Positions 28,408 through 37,634 of a DNA stretch of 64,000 bases are shown here, piece by piece. The position numbers were made by a program, and so were the translations under genes. Below the pieces are notes generated by a model. The model was not told where the DNA came from and did no database searches. It saw nothing but the letters and a program-made list of their open reading frames with translations. Within the stretch, counting starts at the first letter, position 1. Every line of letters begins with the position of its first letter. The DNA lies in NCBI GenBank assembly GCA_965219495.1, contig OZ244777.1, positions 248,001 to 312,000 of the forward strand, given 5' to 3'. This stretch comes from CAZPXZ01 sp965219495. GTDB taxonomy: Bacteria; Pseudomonadota; Alphaproteobacteria; Rhodobacterales; CAZPXZ01.

Positions 28408-29766
28408 CTATCGGCCGATTCTTGAATGCCGCAGCTTTTCAGCGGCGCCAGGTCGTTCAATTTGCTCAGACCTGGAAATTGCGAGCGCGCCGGGCTCGAC
28501 ATCACGGGTGAGAACGCTGCCGGACCCAACATAGGCGCCCTTTCCAATTCGAATTGGGGCGATCAGCGACGAATTCGAACCAATGAACGCGTCATCTCCA
28601 ATTTCGGTCCTGTGTTTCGCGACACCGTCATAGTTGCAGGTGATTGTCCCGGCACCAATGTTCACTCTGGCTCCGACCTGGGAGTCTCCAACATATGCGA
28701 GATGGCCAATCCGTGAGTCGTTGCCAATGTGTGAAGCCTTGATTTCAACGAAATTGCCTACGCGTGCTCGCTCTCCGATCACGGTGCCGGGCCGAATTCT
28801 AGCATGTGGACCGACGGAAGCACTGCGGCCGACTTCGCATCCCTCGAGCGAACTGAATGGCAGGATGCTTGTCCCTTCTGCAATTCGAACACCCGGCCCA
28901 AATGTCACGTATGGACCGATTGTTGTTCCGGATGCGAGTTCTGTATCAAAAGTAAATCTTACGCTCTGTGGCTCTTGCAACATGGCGCCGTTTCGTAGCG
29001 CACAGGTGCGCATTCGATTCTGAAACGCGGCCTCGACTGCGGCCAGCTCTTCAAGCGTATTGGCGCCGAAGGCTTCATCCGCCTCAGATATGTGCAGCCT
29101 GCAAGTGCCGCCGCCAGCCCGCAGGATGGGCACAATCGAGGTAAGGTAGAGTTCGCCCGCCGCGTTTCGGTTGTCGACGGCCTTGATGGCGCGCATGAGT
29201 TCAACCGGATCTGCGCACAACACGCCGCCGTTGCAGAGTGTCGAGCCCTTCAAATCGCCCGAGGCATCGTGTTCCTCCACGATGGCTTCGATCACTCCAT
29301 CGGAATTCAACTGCACGCGGCCGTAACCCGTCGGGTCGATTGCCTTGAAACCAAGAAACACCGCGCTCGCATCGGTTTCTTTCTTCAAACTGGACATGGC
29401 CCGAAGCGTCTCGGAGCGAATAAGGGGTGAATCTGCATATAGAATGAATAGTTCACCTTTCCGGCGTTCCACTTCCGAACCTGTGGCAAGCACTGCATCC
29501 GCTGTGCCAAGGGGTTCGGGCTGCACGATAATCCCGACATCGGCTGCCCGCGTACGCGCATACTCGGCGACTGTGTCTTGGTCTGGCCCGACAACCACCA
29601 GGATCCGTTTCGGATTCATGGCCTTCGCGGTCGCGAGCACATGCCCCAGCATGGCTCTTCCTCCCACTGGATGCAGAGGCTTGGGCAGGCCGGACCGCAT
29701 GCGTTTGCCGGCCCCGGCTGCGAGGATGATTACGGTCGCGTCCAGCGCATTTGGAAAATCGTTCAT
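28408..29766 (-). CDS. glmU: Bifunctional UDP-GlcNAc pyrophosphorylase/GlcN-1-P acetyltransferase
   Basis: Carries out the last two steps to UDP-N-acetylglucosamine. N-terminal uridylyltransferase domain starts with VIILAAGAGKRMRSGLPKPL; the C-terminal left-handed beta-helix (from about residue 255) shows repeated hexapeptide units such as IGERARVGNFVEI and VGARVNIGAGTITCNYDG, the latter containing the acetyltransferase active-site region. 452 residues is normal. It is upstream of glmS and divergent from gph. Confidence 0.97.
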   Translation of the reverse strand: MNDFPNALDATVIILAAGAGKRMRSGLPKPLHPVGGRAMLGHVLATAKAMNPKRILVVVGPDQDTVAEYARTRAADVGIIVQPEPLGTADAVLATGSEVERRKGELFILYADSPLIRSETLRAMSSLKKETDASAVFLGFKAIDPTGYGRVQLNSDGVIEAIVEEHDASGDLKGSTLCNGGVLCADPVELMRAIKAVDNRNAAGELYLTSIVPILRAGGGTCRLHISEADEAFGANTLEELAAVEAAFQNRMRTCALRNGAMLQEPQSVRFTFDTELASGTTIGPYVTFGPGVRIAEGTSILPFSSLEGCEVGRSASVGPHARIRPGTVIGERARVGNFVEIKASHIGNDSRIGHLAYVGDSQVGARVNIGAGTITCNYDGVAKHRTEIGDDAFIGSNSSLIAPIRIGKGAYVGSGSVLTRDVEPGALAISRSEQIERPGAAEKLRHSRIGR

Positions 29767-29905
29767 GAGAATTCACGCGAAGCTAGCACGCGGCCATTTG
29801 CCTTGGGATTCACCTGTGATTCAAACCGTGCTTCTCATTGTATCCTGCTGGGAGCATTTAAGAGCGTCAAGGTATAGTATTGGCTGGCAATTGCGGGAGA
29901 AAGAA

Positions 29906-30607
29906 ATGCAGCAGCGATCGGCGGTCTTCGATCTGGACGGCACCCTTGCGGATACCGCCGACGATTTGATCGATACGGCGAACGCCATTCTGCATTTGCG
30001 TGGGATTCCACCACTCGACCACATGGATACGCGAAACGCAGTAGGGATGGGAGGTAGGTCTCTCCTGAGACTCGGTTACTTGAGGGCAGGCAAGTCAATA
30101 TCGGATGTGGAATCAGAGACTCTCTACCCCGAGTTCATCCGGCATTATCTGGAATACCTGGATCGGAGGACCCGGTTGTTCGAAGGGGTGCAGTGTACGC
30201 TGCAATATCTTCTTGATACCGGTTGGCAGTTGGGAGTGTGCACCAACAAGCCCGTGGCGCCGGCTGTGGAATTGCTGAATCGATTGGAAGTAATCGGTCT
30301 CTTCGGGGTCGTGTTGGGGGGAGATTCGCTCCATATACGTAAGCCCGACCCGCACCACCTTCTTGAAACGCTCAGGCGAATCGGTGGCGATCGTGAATGT
30401 GCGGTGATGGTTGGGGACAGCGGAATTGATTTGGCGACCGCGCAGGCCGCAAACGTGCCGTGCGTGCTGATGGGTTATGGATACTCTCCTGAGCCGGTGG
30501 CCGAATTAGGCGCAGACCGGGTAGCCGAAAGTTTTGGCGAACTACCGCAAGTCTTTGAAGAACTGCTGCCGGACTTGCGTTTGAACAAACCATCCAAGAG
30601 CGTCTAG
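29906..30607 (+). CDS. gph: Phosphoglycolate phosphatase (HAD family)
   Basis: HAD-superfamily hydrolase of 233 residues. Motif I is VFDLDGTLADT at the N-terminus, motif II VCTNKP, motif III the lysine in RKPDP, and motif IV VGDSGIDLATAQAA. ATG at 29906 follows GGGAGAAAG; the long in-frame extension back to 29345 lies antisense to glmU and is not used. Closest in style to Gph, which removes phosphate from 2-phosphoglycolate arising from DNA repair or oxygenase activity, though related HAD phosphatases act on other sugar phosphates. Confidence 0.88.
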   Translation: MQQRSAVFDLDGTLADTADDLIDTANAILHLRGIPPLDHMDTRNAVGMGGRSLLRLGYLRAGKSISDVESETLYPEFIRHYLEYLDRRTRLFEGVQCTLQYLLDTGWQLGVCTNKPVAPAVELLNRLEVIGLFGVVLGGDSLHIRKPDPHHLLETLRRIGGDRECAVMVGDSGIDLATAQAANVPCVLMGYGYSPEPVAELGADRVAESFGELPQVFEELLPDLRLNKPSKSV

Positions 30608-30768
30608 TTCGGGTGCGTCTCGCCCACGTTCTCCGAGTCCTCATACTCTTCGTCATTTGACCAACTGGCGCTTCGCGAAGGCTCAATTGAGACGGTGCCG
30701 GGAATTCCAGAGGACAGTTTGAAGCGCGGAAAGCAGCGGAAGATTTTCACGGTCGCGTCGGCAAGCGC

Positions 30769-31989
30769 ATGAATAGGGATTCCCAGCAAATTGTCGGACG
30801 ACCTGCAGGATTGCGGAAGGCCGTCATCCAATTGGGGATGGCTGAAACCATCATTTGGGCCGGGACCTTCTATCTCTTTCCCGCATTGATGGTGGTCTGG
30901 GAGCGAGAGTTCGCCTGGACAAAGGCTGAACTTGCCGGCGGCTTTACAATTGCCCTTGCGCTGTCCGCGATTGGATCTCCCGTGGCCGGCGCACTGATCG
31001 ATCGAGGTTTCGGAAGCAGGTTGTTGTGCGCGTCGGCGCTTGCCGGAGGATGCCTGCTGGGCGCGCTATCCTTCATAGATTCGCTCCTTGGATTCTACTT
31101 GGTATGGGCAGGCATCGGTCTTTCCATGGCTGGTTCGCTTTACGAACCTTGCTTTGCCTTTGTTATAAGAAACCTGGGTAGCGAGGCGCGCAACGCCATT
31201 ACTGCGATCACGCTGGTTGCGGGATTCGCAGGAGCCATCAGCTTTCCTGCGGCGAACGTGTTGTCCGACGCTTTCGGCTGGCGAGTTGCGGTCCTGGTGT
31301 TTTGCGGCATCGTCTGTTTTGTCGCCGTGCCGTTGTTCTGGTTCAGTGCCAACGAACTTGAGTCCCGCGGTTCCCGAATTCCTGCCGCCCCCGGTCCTCT
31401 TCAAGTCCAAAAGGAGGCGTTACTGGGAAGTCCCGTGTTTTGGCTGCTAGCCGCCGCGCTTGGCCTCCTTGCGCTCAATCACGGCATGGTGATTACGCAC
31501 TTCCTTCCGATATTGTACGAACGAAGCATCAGCCCCTCTCTTGCGGTGCTGGCCGCGGCGACGATCGGTCCCATGCAGGTGATTAGCAGGCTTGCGCTCG
31601 CGGCGACCGGGGAACGAGTGACACCGGTAGCGGGTACCGTCGCATACATTGCCGCCGTCGGCCTCTCTTGTGGATTGCTCCTCGTCGCAGGCGCCAGCGA
31701 ATTCTTGATCGTGTCGTTCGCTGCGCTCTATGGCGCAAGCTGGGGAATTGGCAGCGTTCTCAAACCATTGGTAACTCGGGACCTGCTCGGCGTTCGAAAC
31801 TTTGGGACCGTGGCAGGATACCTGGCGGTTCCTTTTCTTGCCGCCATCGCTCTCGGGCCGTTCCTGGGCGCCTGGTTATGGGAGATAGGAGGTTACGACC
31901 TGATGATCTTGGCCGGCATTTTCATGATCGCCGTGGCTCTGGGCAGCCATTTGATCGCTGCGGTGTGCGCACGCAAATCAAACCCTTGA
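30769..31989 (+). CDS. MFS transporter
   Basis: A 406-residue membrane protein with about 12 hydrophobic helices arranged as two sets of six, typical of the major facilitator superfamily. The loop between helices 2 and 3 reads GALIDRGFGSR, a variant of the MFS G-x-x-D-R motif. The central hydrophilic loop is at about residues 200-220. It most resembles the monocarboxylate/oxalate-formate type group, but the substrate cannot be told. It is not linked to a pathway gene; the aminotransferase downstream is convergent. Confidence 0.8.
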   Translation: MNRDSQQIVGRPAGLRKAVIQLGMAETIIWAGTFYLFPALMVVWEREFAWTKAELAGGFTIALALSAIGSPVAGALIDRGFGSRLLCASALAGGCLLGALSFIDSLLGFYLVWAGIGLSMAGSLYEPCFAFVIRNLGSEARNAITAITLVAGFAGAISFPAANVLSDAFGWRVAVLVFCGIVCFVAVPLFWFSANELESRGSRIPAAPGPLQVQKEALLGSPVFWLLAAALGLLALNHGMVITHFLPILYERSISPSLAVLAAATIGPMQVISRLALAATGERVTPVAGTVAYIAAVGLSCGLLLVAGASEFLIVSFAALYGASWGIGSVLKPLVTRDLLGVRNFGTVAGYLAVPFLAAIALGPFLGAWLWEIGGYDLMILAGIFMIAVALGSHLIAAVCARKSNP

Positions 31990-32084
31990 ATTGGTCCAGG
32001 TATCCTGGAAGAGGGACGGGGCGTCCGGAACGGGAGAAAACTCCGATTGCCGAAATGCGGGCCGGGAGAAAGACGTGGCTCGAT

Positions 32085-33392
32085 TTAATTCTTGAGGATC
32101 GCGAACGAGCGGTCCAAGGCCTCAATGATACCTGGAACATCTTCCGAGCTCAGGCAAAGGGGAGGAACCAGTCGGAGGACATTCCGGTTGGCTCCGGACT
32201 TGCTCACGACCAAGCCCTGTCGGCGCGTTTCTTCAAAAACTTCGGCGGTTTCCTCGGTCGCCGGCGCCTTCGTGCGACGGTCCAAAACGAGTTCGACCGC
32301 CAGCATCAGGCCGGCTCCCCGAACATCCCCGATGCAACCGTGCCGTTGTTGAAGTTCCTGAAGTCCCTCCAGCAGGATTTGACCGACAACATGGGCGTTT
32401 TGCTGCAACTGTTCTCTGGCAATGACCTTGAGAACAGCGCGGCCCACGGAGCAGCAAATCGGGTTTGAGCCATAGGTGTGAAACAGGAACTTCTCCTGCA
32501 AGGGTTCGGCATACTCACGGCGTGTGACAACCGCGCCCAATGGGTATCCGTTTCCGATACCCTTCGCCATGACGACAATATCCGGAACAATACCGTGCGC
32601 CTCGAACGCCCAAAAATTTGCGCCGGTGCGTCCTACTCCAGACTGAACTTCGTCAATTACGCATAGTCCGCCTGCTGCGCGCACGCGCTCCGCTGCACCC
32701 GATATGTATCCCGCCGGCATCGGCACGATCCCCCCGTATCCCTGCAGGGGCTCGATCACGATGGCGCCCAGTTTTCCGGAGGTGCCGGTCTGAATTGTCG
32801 CTTCCAGCGCATCCAGATAGGGATCAACTCCGGCGCCAAGAATTCCGCTGTACTGATTGGGTGTCGGGACGAACTGCACGTTTCCCGGCAGGCCGACCGG
32901 GTGGCGGAATCCGGCTATGCCGGTAATCGACTGCGCGCCATAGGTGGGGCCGTGATAGGCTTCCTGCAAGGAAACAACATCGAGATTACCGGTATAGGTT
33001 CGGGCGATCATCAGGGCGAGATCGATGGCCTCCGCACCGCTGCTGGTGAAGTGAACAGCCCAGTCATGTCCTTCGGGCATGGTCGCCACGAGTTCTTCCG
33101 CAAAATGAACGGGAACCGGATGGTAAAACATGGTTGTGCAGTGCTGAAGGGATTCAGCTTGTTCCCGGGCTGCGGCGCCTATGTCGGGATGCGCGTGGCC
33201 GGCGGAGATGCAGACATTCATCGCCAAGAGATCAACCAGCCGGTTGCCATGTTCATCCCACACGTACTGCCGTTGGCCACGCTTGAGCACAAGCGGTGTG
33301 CGGTAGGGAGTGAATTTTCGTAGCGTCCCTGCGAAATACTTGTTCCTTCGGGCTACGATTCCCTCGGCATCCCAGTCAGTTTCCGTTTGCAT
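32085..33392 (-). CDS. Class III aminotransferase, AGXT2-like
   Basis: PLP-dependent omega-type aminotransferase of 435 residues. The PLP lysine is in VVMAKGIGNGYPLG, with the cofactor-binding FTSSGAEAIDLA and the IDEVQSGVGRTG segment. Overall pattern (SAGHAHPDIG, HYHPVPVHFAEEL-like region, KAPATEETAEV) resembles alanine-glyoxylate aminotransferase 2 and related enzymes. The ATG at 33392 shares its A with the TAA stop of the upstream MttB-family gene (TAATG), so translation is probably coupled; an in-frame GTG at 33404 is the alternative. The pairing suggests a pathway acting on a methylated amine or amino acid. Confidence 0.85.
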   Translation of the reverse strand: MQTETDWDAEGIVARRNKYFAGTLRKFTPYRTPLVLKRGQRQYVWDEHGNRLVDLLAMNVCISAGHAHPDIGAAAREQAESLQHCTTMFYHPVPVHFAEELVATMPEGHDWAVHFTSSGAEAIDLALMIARTYTGNLDVVSLQEAYHGPTYGAQSITGIAGFRHPVGLPGNVQFVPTPNQYSGILGAGVDPYLDALEATIQTGTSGKLGAIVIEPLQGYGGIVPMPAGYISGAAERVRAAGGLCVIDEVQSGVGRTGANFWAFEAHGIVPDIVVMAKGIGNGYPLGAVVTRREYAEPLQEKFLFHTYGSNPICCSVGRAVLKVIAREQLQQNAHVVGQILLEGLQELQQRHGCIGDVRGAGLMLAVELVLDRRTKAPATEETAEVFEETRRQGLVVSKSGANRNVLRLVPPLCLSSEDVPGIIEALDRSFAILKN

Positions 33393-34960
33393 TATTGATT
33401 GCACCCTTGAGTTTCGTTCTGCAGTTCCTTTTGCCTGCGCAAGATGAATTCGTCCAATTCATTGCGGACTCCCTCGTTCATGCCGGGTGGCTCGAAATCC
33501 TCGAGCAACGCTTTCCAGAGTCTGTTCGCACGCTGGTGTTCCCAGTGGGCGCCATCCGCCGTCCATTGCTCGTAAGTGCGATTGTCCGCCAGGCTGGACT
33601 GGAAGAACGCTTTCTCAAAGTTGCGCCGGGTGTGGCTTGAGCCGAGAAAGTGCTGTCCCGGCCCAACTTCCTGGAACGCATCCCAAGCCTGCGACTCTTC
33701 GGACAGGCTTACATTCTTCGCAAATGCGGCAAGTTTTGAACAGAGGTCTGCGTCCATCACCGTTTTTTCATAGCCCGTAGTGAGCAGCCCTTCGAGACAA
33801 CCGGTCGCATGTATGATGAAATGGGTGCCGGCAAGGAATGAAGCGATCAACTGGGTGGCGCTCTCAGATGCCGCCTGTGCGTCTGGCACCTTGGATGCTG
33901 TGAGGGCTCCTACGGAGTGGAATGGAACCCCCAGCCGGTCGGCCAAGGCGCGCGCGCACATCTGAAACTGCATTCCTTCCGGTCCTCCGAAGGTAGGCGC
34001 CCCGGATTGAAGCGAAATTGGGCTGAAGAACGTTCCGAACGCGGAGGGCGCTCCCGGGCGAATCAGCTGAATCAGGCAAAGGCCGGCGAGCACCTCGGCG
34101 AGCACTTGGGCAAGTGTGGCGGCCACGCTTACCGGACTCATCGCGCCGCCGAGCACAAACGGAGAAACTGCCACCGCTTGGTTGGCTCGGGCGTACACTT
34201 TCAGGGCGGACAGCATCGTGGAATCCAGCACCAGCGGCGCGTTGGTATTGATGACGCTGTAGAGGCAGCAGTATTGCTCGACGAATTCCGAACCAAACAC
34301 AATGCGAGCCATATCAACCGTGTCCTCGGCCCGGTTTCCCGAAGTCACGGCGCCCATGAACGGTTTGTCGTTCAGAGTTAAGTGGGCGCGAGCCATGAAC
34401 AGGTGCCGTTCCGCGACGGGTAGGTCGACCGGTTCGCAGACTACGCCGCCGGAATGGTGGATCCCTTCAAGCAGGTAGTGCAGGCGCGTCAGGTTCTCAA
34501 AATCCTCGATCGTTCCGTACCTCCTTCCGTTGTCCATGTCATGGACAAATGCCGGGCCGTAACTCGGACAAAAGAGGGAGTTGTTGCCGCCAACGATGAC
34601 GGATTTTGCCGGGTTGCGCGCATGTTGCATGAATTGAGATGGGGCGCTGGCGCTCACGATGGACCGGCAAAATCCCGGCTCGAAGCGAACGCGGTCCCCG
34701 GAGATACGGCATCCCGCTGCCCGGAATATCTGAAGCGTTTCCGGGTCATCCCGGAAATCCATCCCAATTTCTGCAAGTATGCGGTCGGCGTTCGCTTCGA
34801 CGAGCAAAAGGCTCTCTTCATCCAGCAGCGAAAAGCGACCGACTTTCCGTTGAATGAAAGGTTGGGATTCGTGCAATGGAATCTTGCGCGTTCGAATCTT
34901 GCGCTTGGCTATGCTGCCACCTCTGCGCCGGGCTCGCTTTTGCGGCGCCGGGTGATTCAC
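33392..34960 (-). CDS. Trimethylamine methyltransferase family protein (MttB homologue, non-pyrrolysine)
   Basis: A 522-residue member of the MttB superfamily (corrinoid-dependent methyltransferase fold), with the basic N-terminal lead-in common in alphaproteobacterial members. It reads through without an internal TAG, so it lacks the pyrrolysine of archaeal MttB. Relatives demethylate glycine betaine, proline betaine, carnitine or related compounds. No corrinoid protein gene is next to it in this window. It is translationally coupled to the class III aminotransferase downstream. The betaine-type importer proXWV lies about 14 kb away, a suggestive but unproven connection. Confidence 0.85.
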   Translation of the reverse strand: MNHPAPQKRARRRGGSIAKRKIRTRKIPLHESQPFIQRKVGRFSLLDEESLLLVEANADRILAEIGMDFRDDPETLQIFRAAGCRISGDRVRFEPGFCRSIVSASAPSQFMQHARNPAKSVIVGGNNSLFCPSYGPAFVHDMDNGRRYGTIEDFENLTRLHYLLEGIHHSGGVVCEPVDLPVAERHLFMARAHLTLNDKPFMGAVTSGNRAEDTVDMARIVFGSEFVEQYCCLYSVINTNAPLVLDSTMLSALKVYARANQAVAVSPFVLGGAMSPVSVAATLAQVLAEVLAGLCLIQLIRPGAPSAFGTFFSPISLQSGAPTFGGPEGMQFQMCARALADRLGVPFHSVGALTASKVPDAQAASESATQLIASFLAGTHFIIHATGCLEGLLTTGYEKTVMDADLCSKLAAFAKNVSLSEESQAWDAFQEVGPGQHFLGSSHTRRNFEKAFFQSSLADNRTYEQWTADGAHWEHQRANRLWKALLEDFEPPGMNEGVRNELDEFILRRQKELQNETQGCNQ

Positions 34961-35437
34961 GGGAAACGAATCGAGGGGACAGAGACTTCAGGCATCAATT
35001 TCTGCGTCCTTACTTTGTGCCGACGAAGGGAGTCGTGACGGTGTTTCCAGACCGGCGGACACCGAATTAGTCGGTATACGTGATGTGGATCAAGCAATCT
35101 CTAGTCTCGTCCCACCCGGTGCCTCATGCCGATTCAACAGACTACCGAGCATGGCAGAAGGAAGTCCCACCGCGCATTCCGCCCTCGAAGTCCGGTGAGC
35201 AGAATACTGCAAATTTTCGAAACTTTCTTGCCTGCCACAATTCGGAAGTTCGGAACCGATTCGAAAAGTCATTTTCCAGCGATTGCTTCAGGGCAGAGAC
35301 CAACCTGCTTCAACTTCCTCTGCAGTGCGACTGAACGAACGCGGCGCGCGCCCCCATCGCCCGAGCGCAGCGCCGACGACATCTTTTTCCGCGATATGCC
35401 TATCGAATTCGATAGCGACCGATTCGACAATCCGTGA
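34961..35437. other. Region upstream of truncated asd
   Basis: About 480 bases between the MttB-family gene and the readable part of asd. None of the frames shows a family signature. The N-terminal NAD(P)-binding part of asd (about 90 residues) would be expected here but its GATGxVG motif is not found in any frame, so it has been deleted or scrambled. The promoter of the minus-strand MttB gene should also lie here. Confidence 0.45.
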
Positions 35438-36223
35438 ATGTGTCTTTCCTGCCGAGCCTTTCCAGGATGCGTCGTCGTCGACAACTCCTCCCTCTACCGC
35501 TACTGCGAAGAGGTGCCGCTGATCGTCCCGGAGGTGAATCCCGGCGCAATCCGGAAGTATTCCGTGCGGAACATGATCGCGAATCCCAACTGCTCGACCG
35601 CGCAAATGGTTGTCGCGGTAAAACCCTTGCATGACCGGGCGCGCATCCGGCGGATTGTCGTGGCGACGTACCAGTCGGTTTCCGGCGCGGGCAAGGCGCA
35701 CATGGATGAACTCTGGGCGCAATCCCGGGGAATCCTTGCCGCAGGTTCCACCGAGCCGAAGCACTTCTCGAAGCAAATCGCGTTCAACGTTATTCCACAT
35801 ATCGACAGGTTTCTTGACGACGGGGTTACACGTGAGGAGTGGAAGATGCAGGCGGAGGTCACGCGAATTCTGGACAATTCGATCAAGGTGACGGCGACTT
35901 GTGTGCGGGTACCGGTGTTCGTTGGCCATGCGGAAGCGATCAATCTGGAGTTCGAAACGCCGCTGGGCGTGGAGGCGGCAAGGGAAGCGCTTTCGGAAGC
36001 GCCCGGAGTGATTGTTGACGACCGGAGTGAAGACGGTGGGTACGCGACGCCGCTCGATTGTGTGGGTACCGACGCAGTTCATGTAAGCAGAATCCGCCGG
36101 GATCCAACGGTCCATAACGGACTAAACCTTTGGTGCGTATCCGACAATCTGCGAAAGGGAGCTGCGCTCAACGCGATCCAGATCGCAGAGTTGCTGGATC
36201 GGGAATGCCTGCGCCCAACCTGA
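35438..36223 (+). pseudogene. asd: Aspartate-semialdehyde dehydrogenase, N-terminus missing
   Basis: From about 35462 the translation follows Asd closely: GCVVVDNSSLYRY, VPLIVPEVNPGAI, the catalytic cysteine in ANPNCSTAQ, TYQSVSGAGK, the histidine-containing VRVPVFVGHAEA and the C-terminal LRKGAALNAIQIAELL. The first roughly 90 residues, including the nucleotide-binding GxxGxVG loop, are absent, so the protein could not bind NADP. Because Asd is needed for lysine, threonine, methionine and cell-wall synthesis, another copy must exist elsewhere or the strain relies on outside supply. The break lies at the edge of the accessory region. Confidence 0.85.
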
Positions 36224-36415
36224 GCATCTTTCTTCTGCGGCTTCGGTCAGTCGCTGGCGGTGGTTTCCGAATGCGCAACGTTGGACACGCCGGTTGCGTT
36301 CCTTCACGCCATCCAATCCAGGATGACCGGGAAATCCTGCCCTGGCTGCCGGATCGCAGGGAGGCGGCGCAGCGGCGCAGGGTTTGTCCCGGAACGAACA
36401 GTGGATACAGGGCAG

Positions 36416-36630
36416 GCCAAGGCCGGTCAGGATCGTGCGTTCCGGCACTTGGCCGTGACGCACCGGGTGCCGGCGGCCATCTTCAGATGCTCATGTGCCG
36501 CCAGCACCGCGGCAACCTCCGCCTCGATGGCCCGGGCCCGCAGTTCGCGAGTGCCGGCGCGGAGCACCTCGGTCAGCGGATCTACGGTTGCCCCTGGATG
36601 GCGCAGCGCGACAACACTCTCTTCGGTCAT
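36416..36630 (-). pseudogene. IS256-family transposase, N-terminal fragment
   Basis: The frame from 36630 reads PLTEVLRAGTRELRARAIEAEVAAVLAAHEHLK, the N-terminal helix of IS256-type (mutator-like) transposases, then shifts frame to VRHGQVPERTILTGLG, the next conserved segment. Nothing convincing remains of the catalytic DDE domain further on, though short scraps up to 36230 may belong. It separates the broken asd from the EamA gene. The conserved sequence just upstream (36640-36735) may be the end of the element. Confidence 0.75.
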
Positions 36631-36737
36631 GGCGTATCACTCCTTGCCTGGAGACGGAGCGGTTTCGTCACCGCCCCCCACGTTACGCCACCACCTTCTC
36701 AGCCCGTCCCCCACTCCCGGCCATAGCTCCGGAGGTG

Positions 36738-37634
36738 TCAGTCGAGGGCATCCTCCCGGGGCAGCGCCAGGCGTGGACTCGTTTCGCGGTACACAATATA
36801 GATCCCGCTGGCCGCAACGAAGACAGTGCCGATAATTACGAACGCATCCGGCAGCTCGCGCCAAATCCAAAAGCCAAGCAGGACCGCCCACAACATCGAC
36901 ACATAGTCGAACGGTGCCAGCACCGACACCGGAGCCAGACGGCACGCCTCGGTCAATGCCAACTGACCAAACCCGGCCAGCAATCCGAGGGCCAAGAATA
37001 GCGCGGCGTCGATGGGCGTCGGGGTGACCCATTGGAACGGCATGAAGACACCGGCCACGGCAGCAATACCGATCTGATTGTAGCTCACGATTGCGGCCGT
37101 GCTTTCGGTACGGCTGAGATAGCGAATCGCGATCATGGTGAGCGCATAGAACAGCGCCGACCCGAGCGCGAACACGGCGCCAATCCCGAGGACACCGGCC
37201 CCGGGGCGGACCATGATCAGGACACCGGCAAAGCCGACAAGAACGGCCGCCCAACGGTGGATCCCGACGCGCTCGGCCAGAAGCGGCATCGATAGCGCGG
37301 TGACCAACAAGGGCGCGGCGAAGAGCACCGCGGTGGCCTCAGCCAGCTGCATGTGGCCAAGCGCCAGGGTCAGTAGCGCCATCGCGATCAAGCTGAGCAA
37401 CGAACGGCCGAGGAGCGCCGGTAGCCGGCGCGTGCGCATGCCCGCCCATCCCGGCCCGCGCCAGAGGTAGATCGCGACTGGCAGAAGCGCGATCACGTTC
37501 CGCAGGAAGACGATTTGCAGGACCGGATAACGCGCCACCATCCATTTCAGAAGGGCGTCCATCGTCGCCAGCAGCAGCACCGCGAGGATGACCCAGGCGA
37601 TTCCATAGGCGACTTGCTGGCGCTCGGCCGACAT
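36738..37634 (-). CDS. EamA/DMT-family exporter
   Basis: A 298-residue inner-membrane protein with ten hydrophobic helices in two homologous EamA halves, the layout of drug/metabolite transporters such as RhaT/YdcZ-like exporters. The ATG at 37634 shares one base with the oppF stop (TGATG), so it is translated with the oligopeptide transporter gene; the in-frame start at 37667 would lie inside oppF. Probably exports a small metabolite, perhaps a product of the adjacent catabolic locus. Substrate unknown. Confidence 0.85.
   Translation of the reverse strand: MSAERQQVAYGIAWVILAVLLLATMDALLKWMVARYPVLQIVFLRNVIALLPVAIYLWRGPGWAGMRTRRLPALLGRSLLSLIAMALLTLALGHMQLAEATAVLFAAPLLVTALSMPLLAERVGIHRWAAVLVGFAGVLIMVRPGAGVLGIGAVFALGSALFYALTMIAIRYLSRTESTAAIVSYNQIGIAAVAGVFMPFQWVTPTPIDAALFLALGLLAGFGQLALTEACRLAPVSVLAPFDYVSMLWAVLLGFWIWRELPDAFVIIGTVFVAASGIYIVYRETSPRLALPREDALD

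Noticed and set aside
30604..30831. Minus-strand frame of 75 codons with an acidic tail between gph and the MFS gene
   Set aside because: It overlaps the MFS start, has no recognisable family and no clear start signal. A small real gene cannot be fully excluded.
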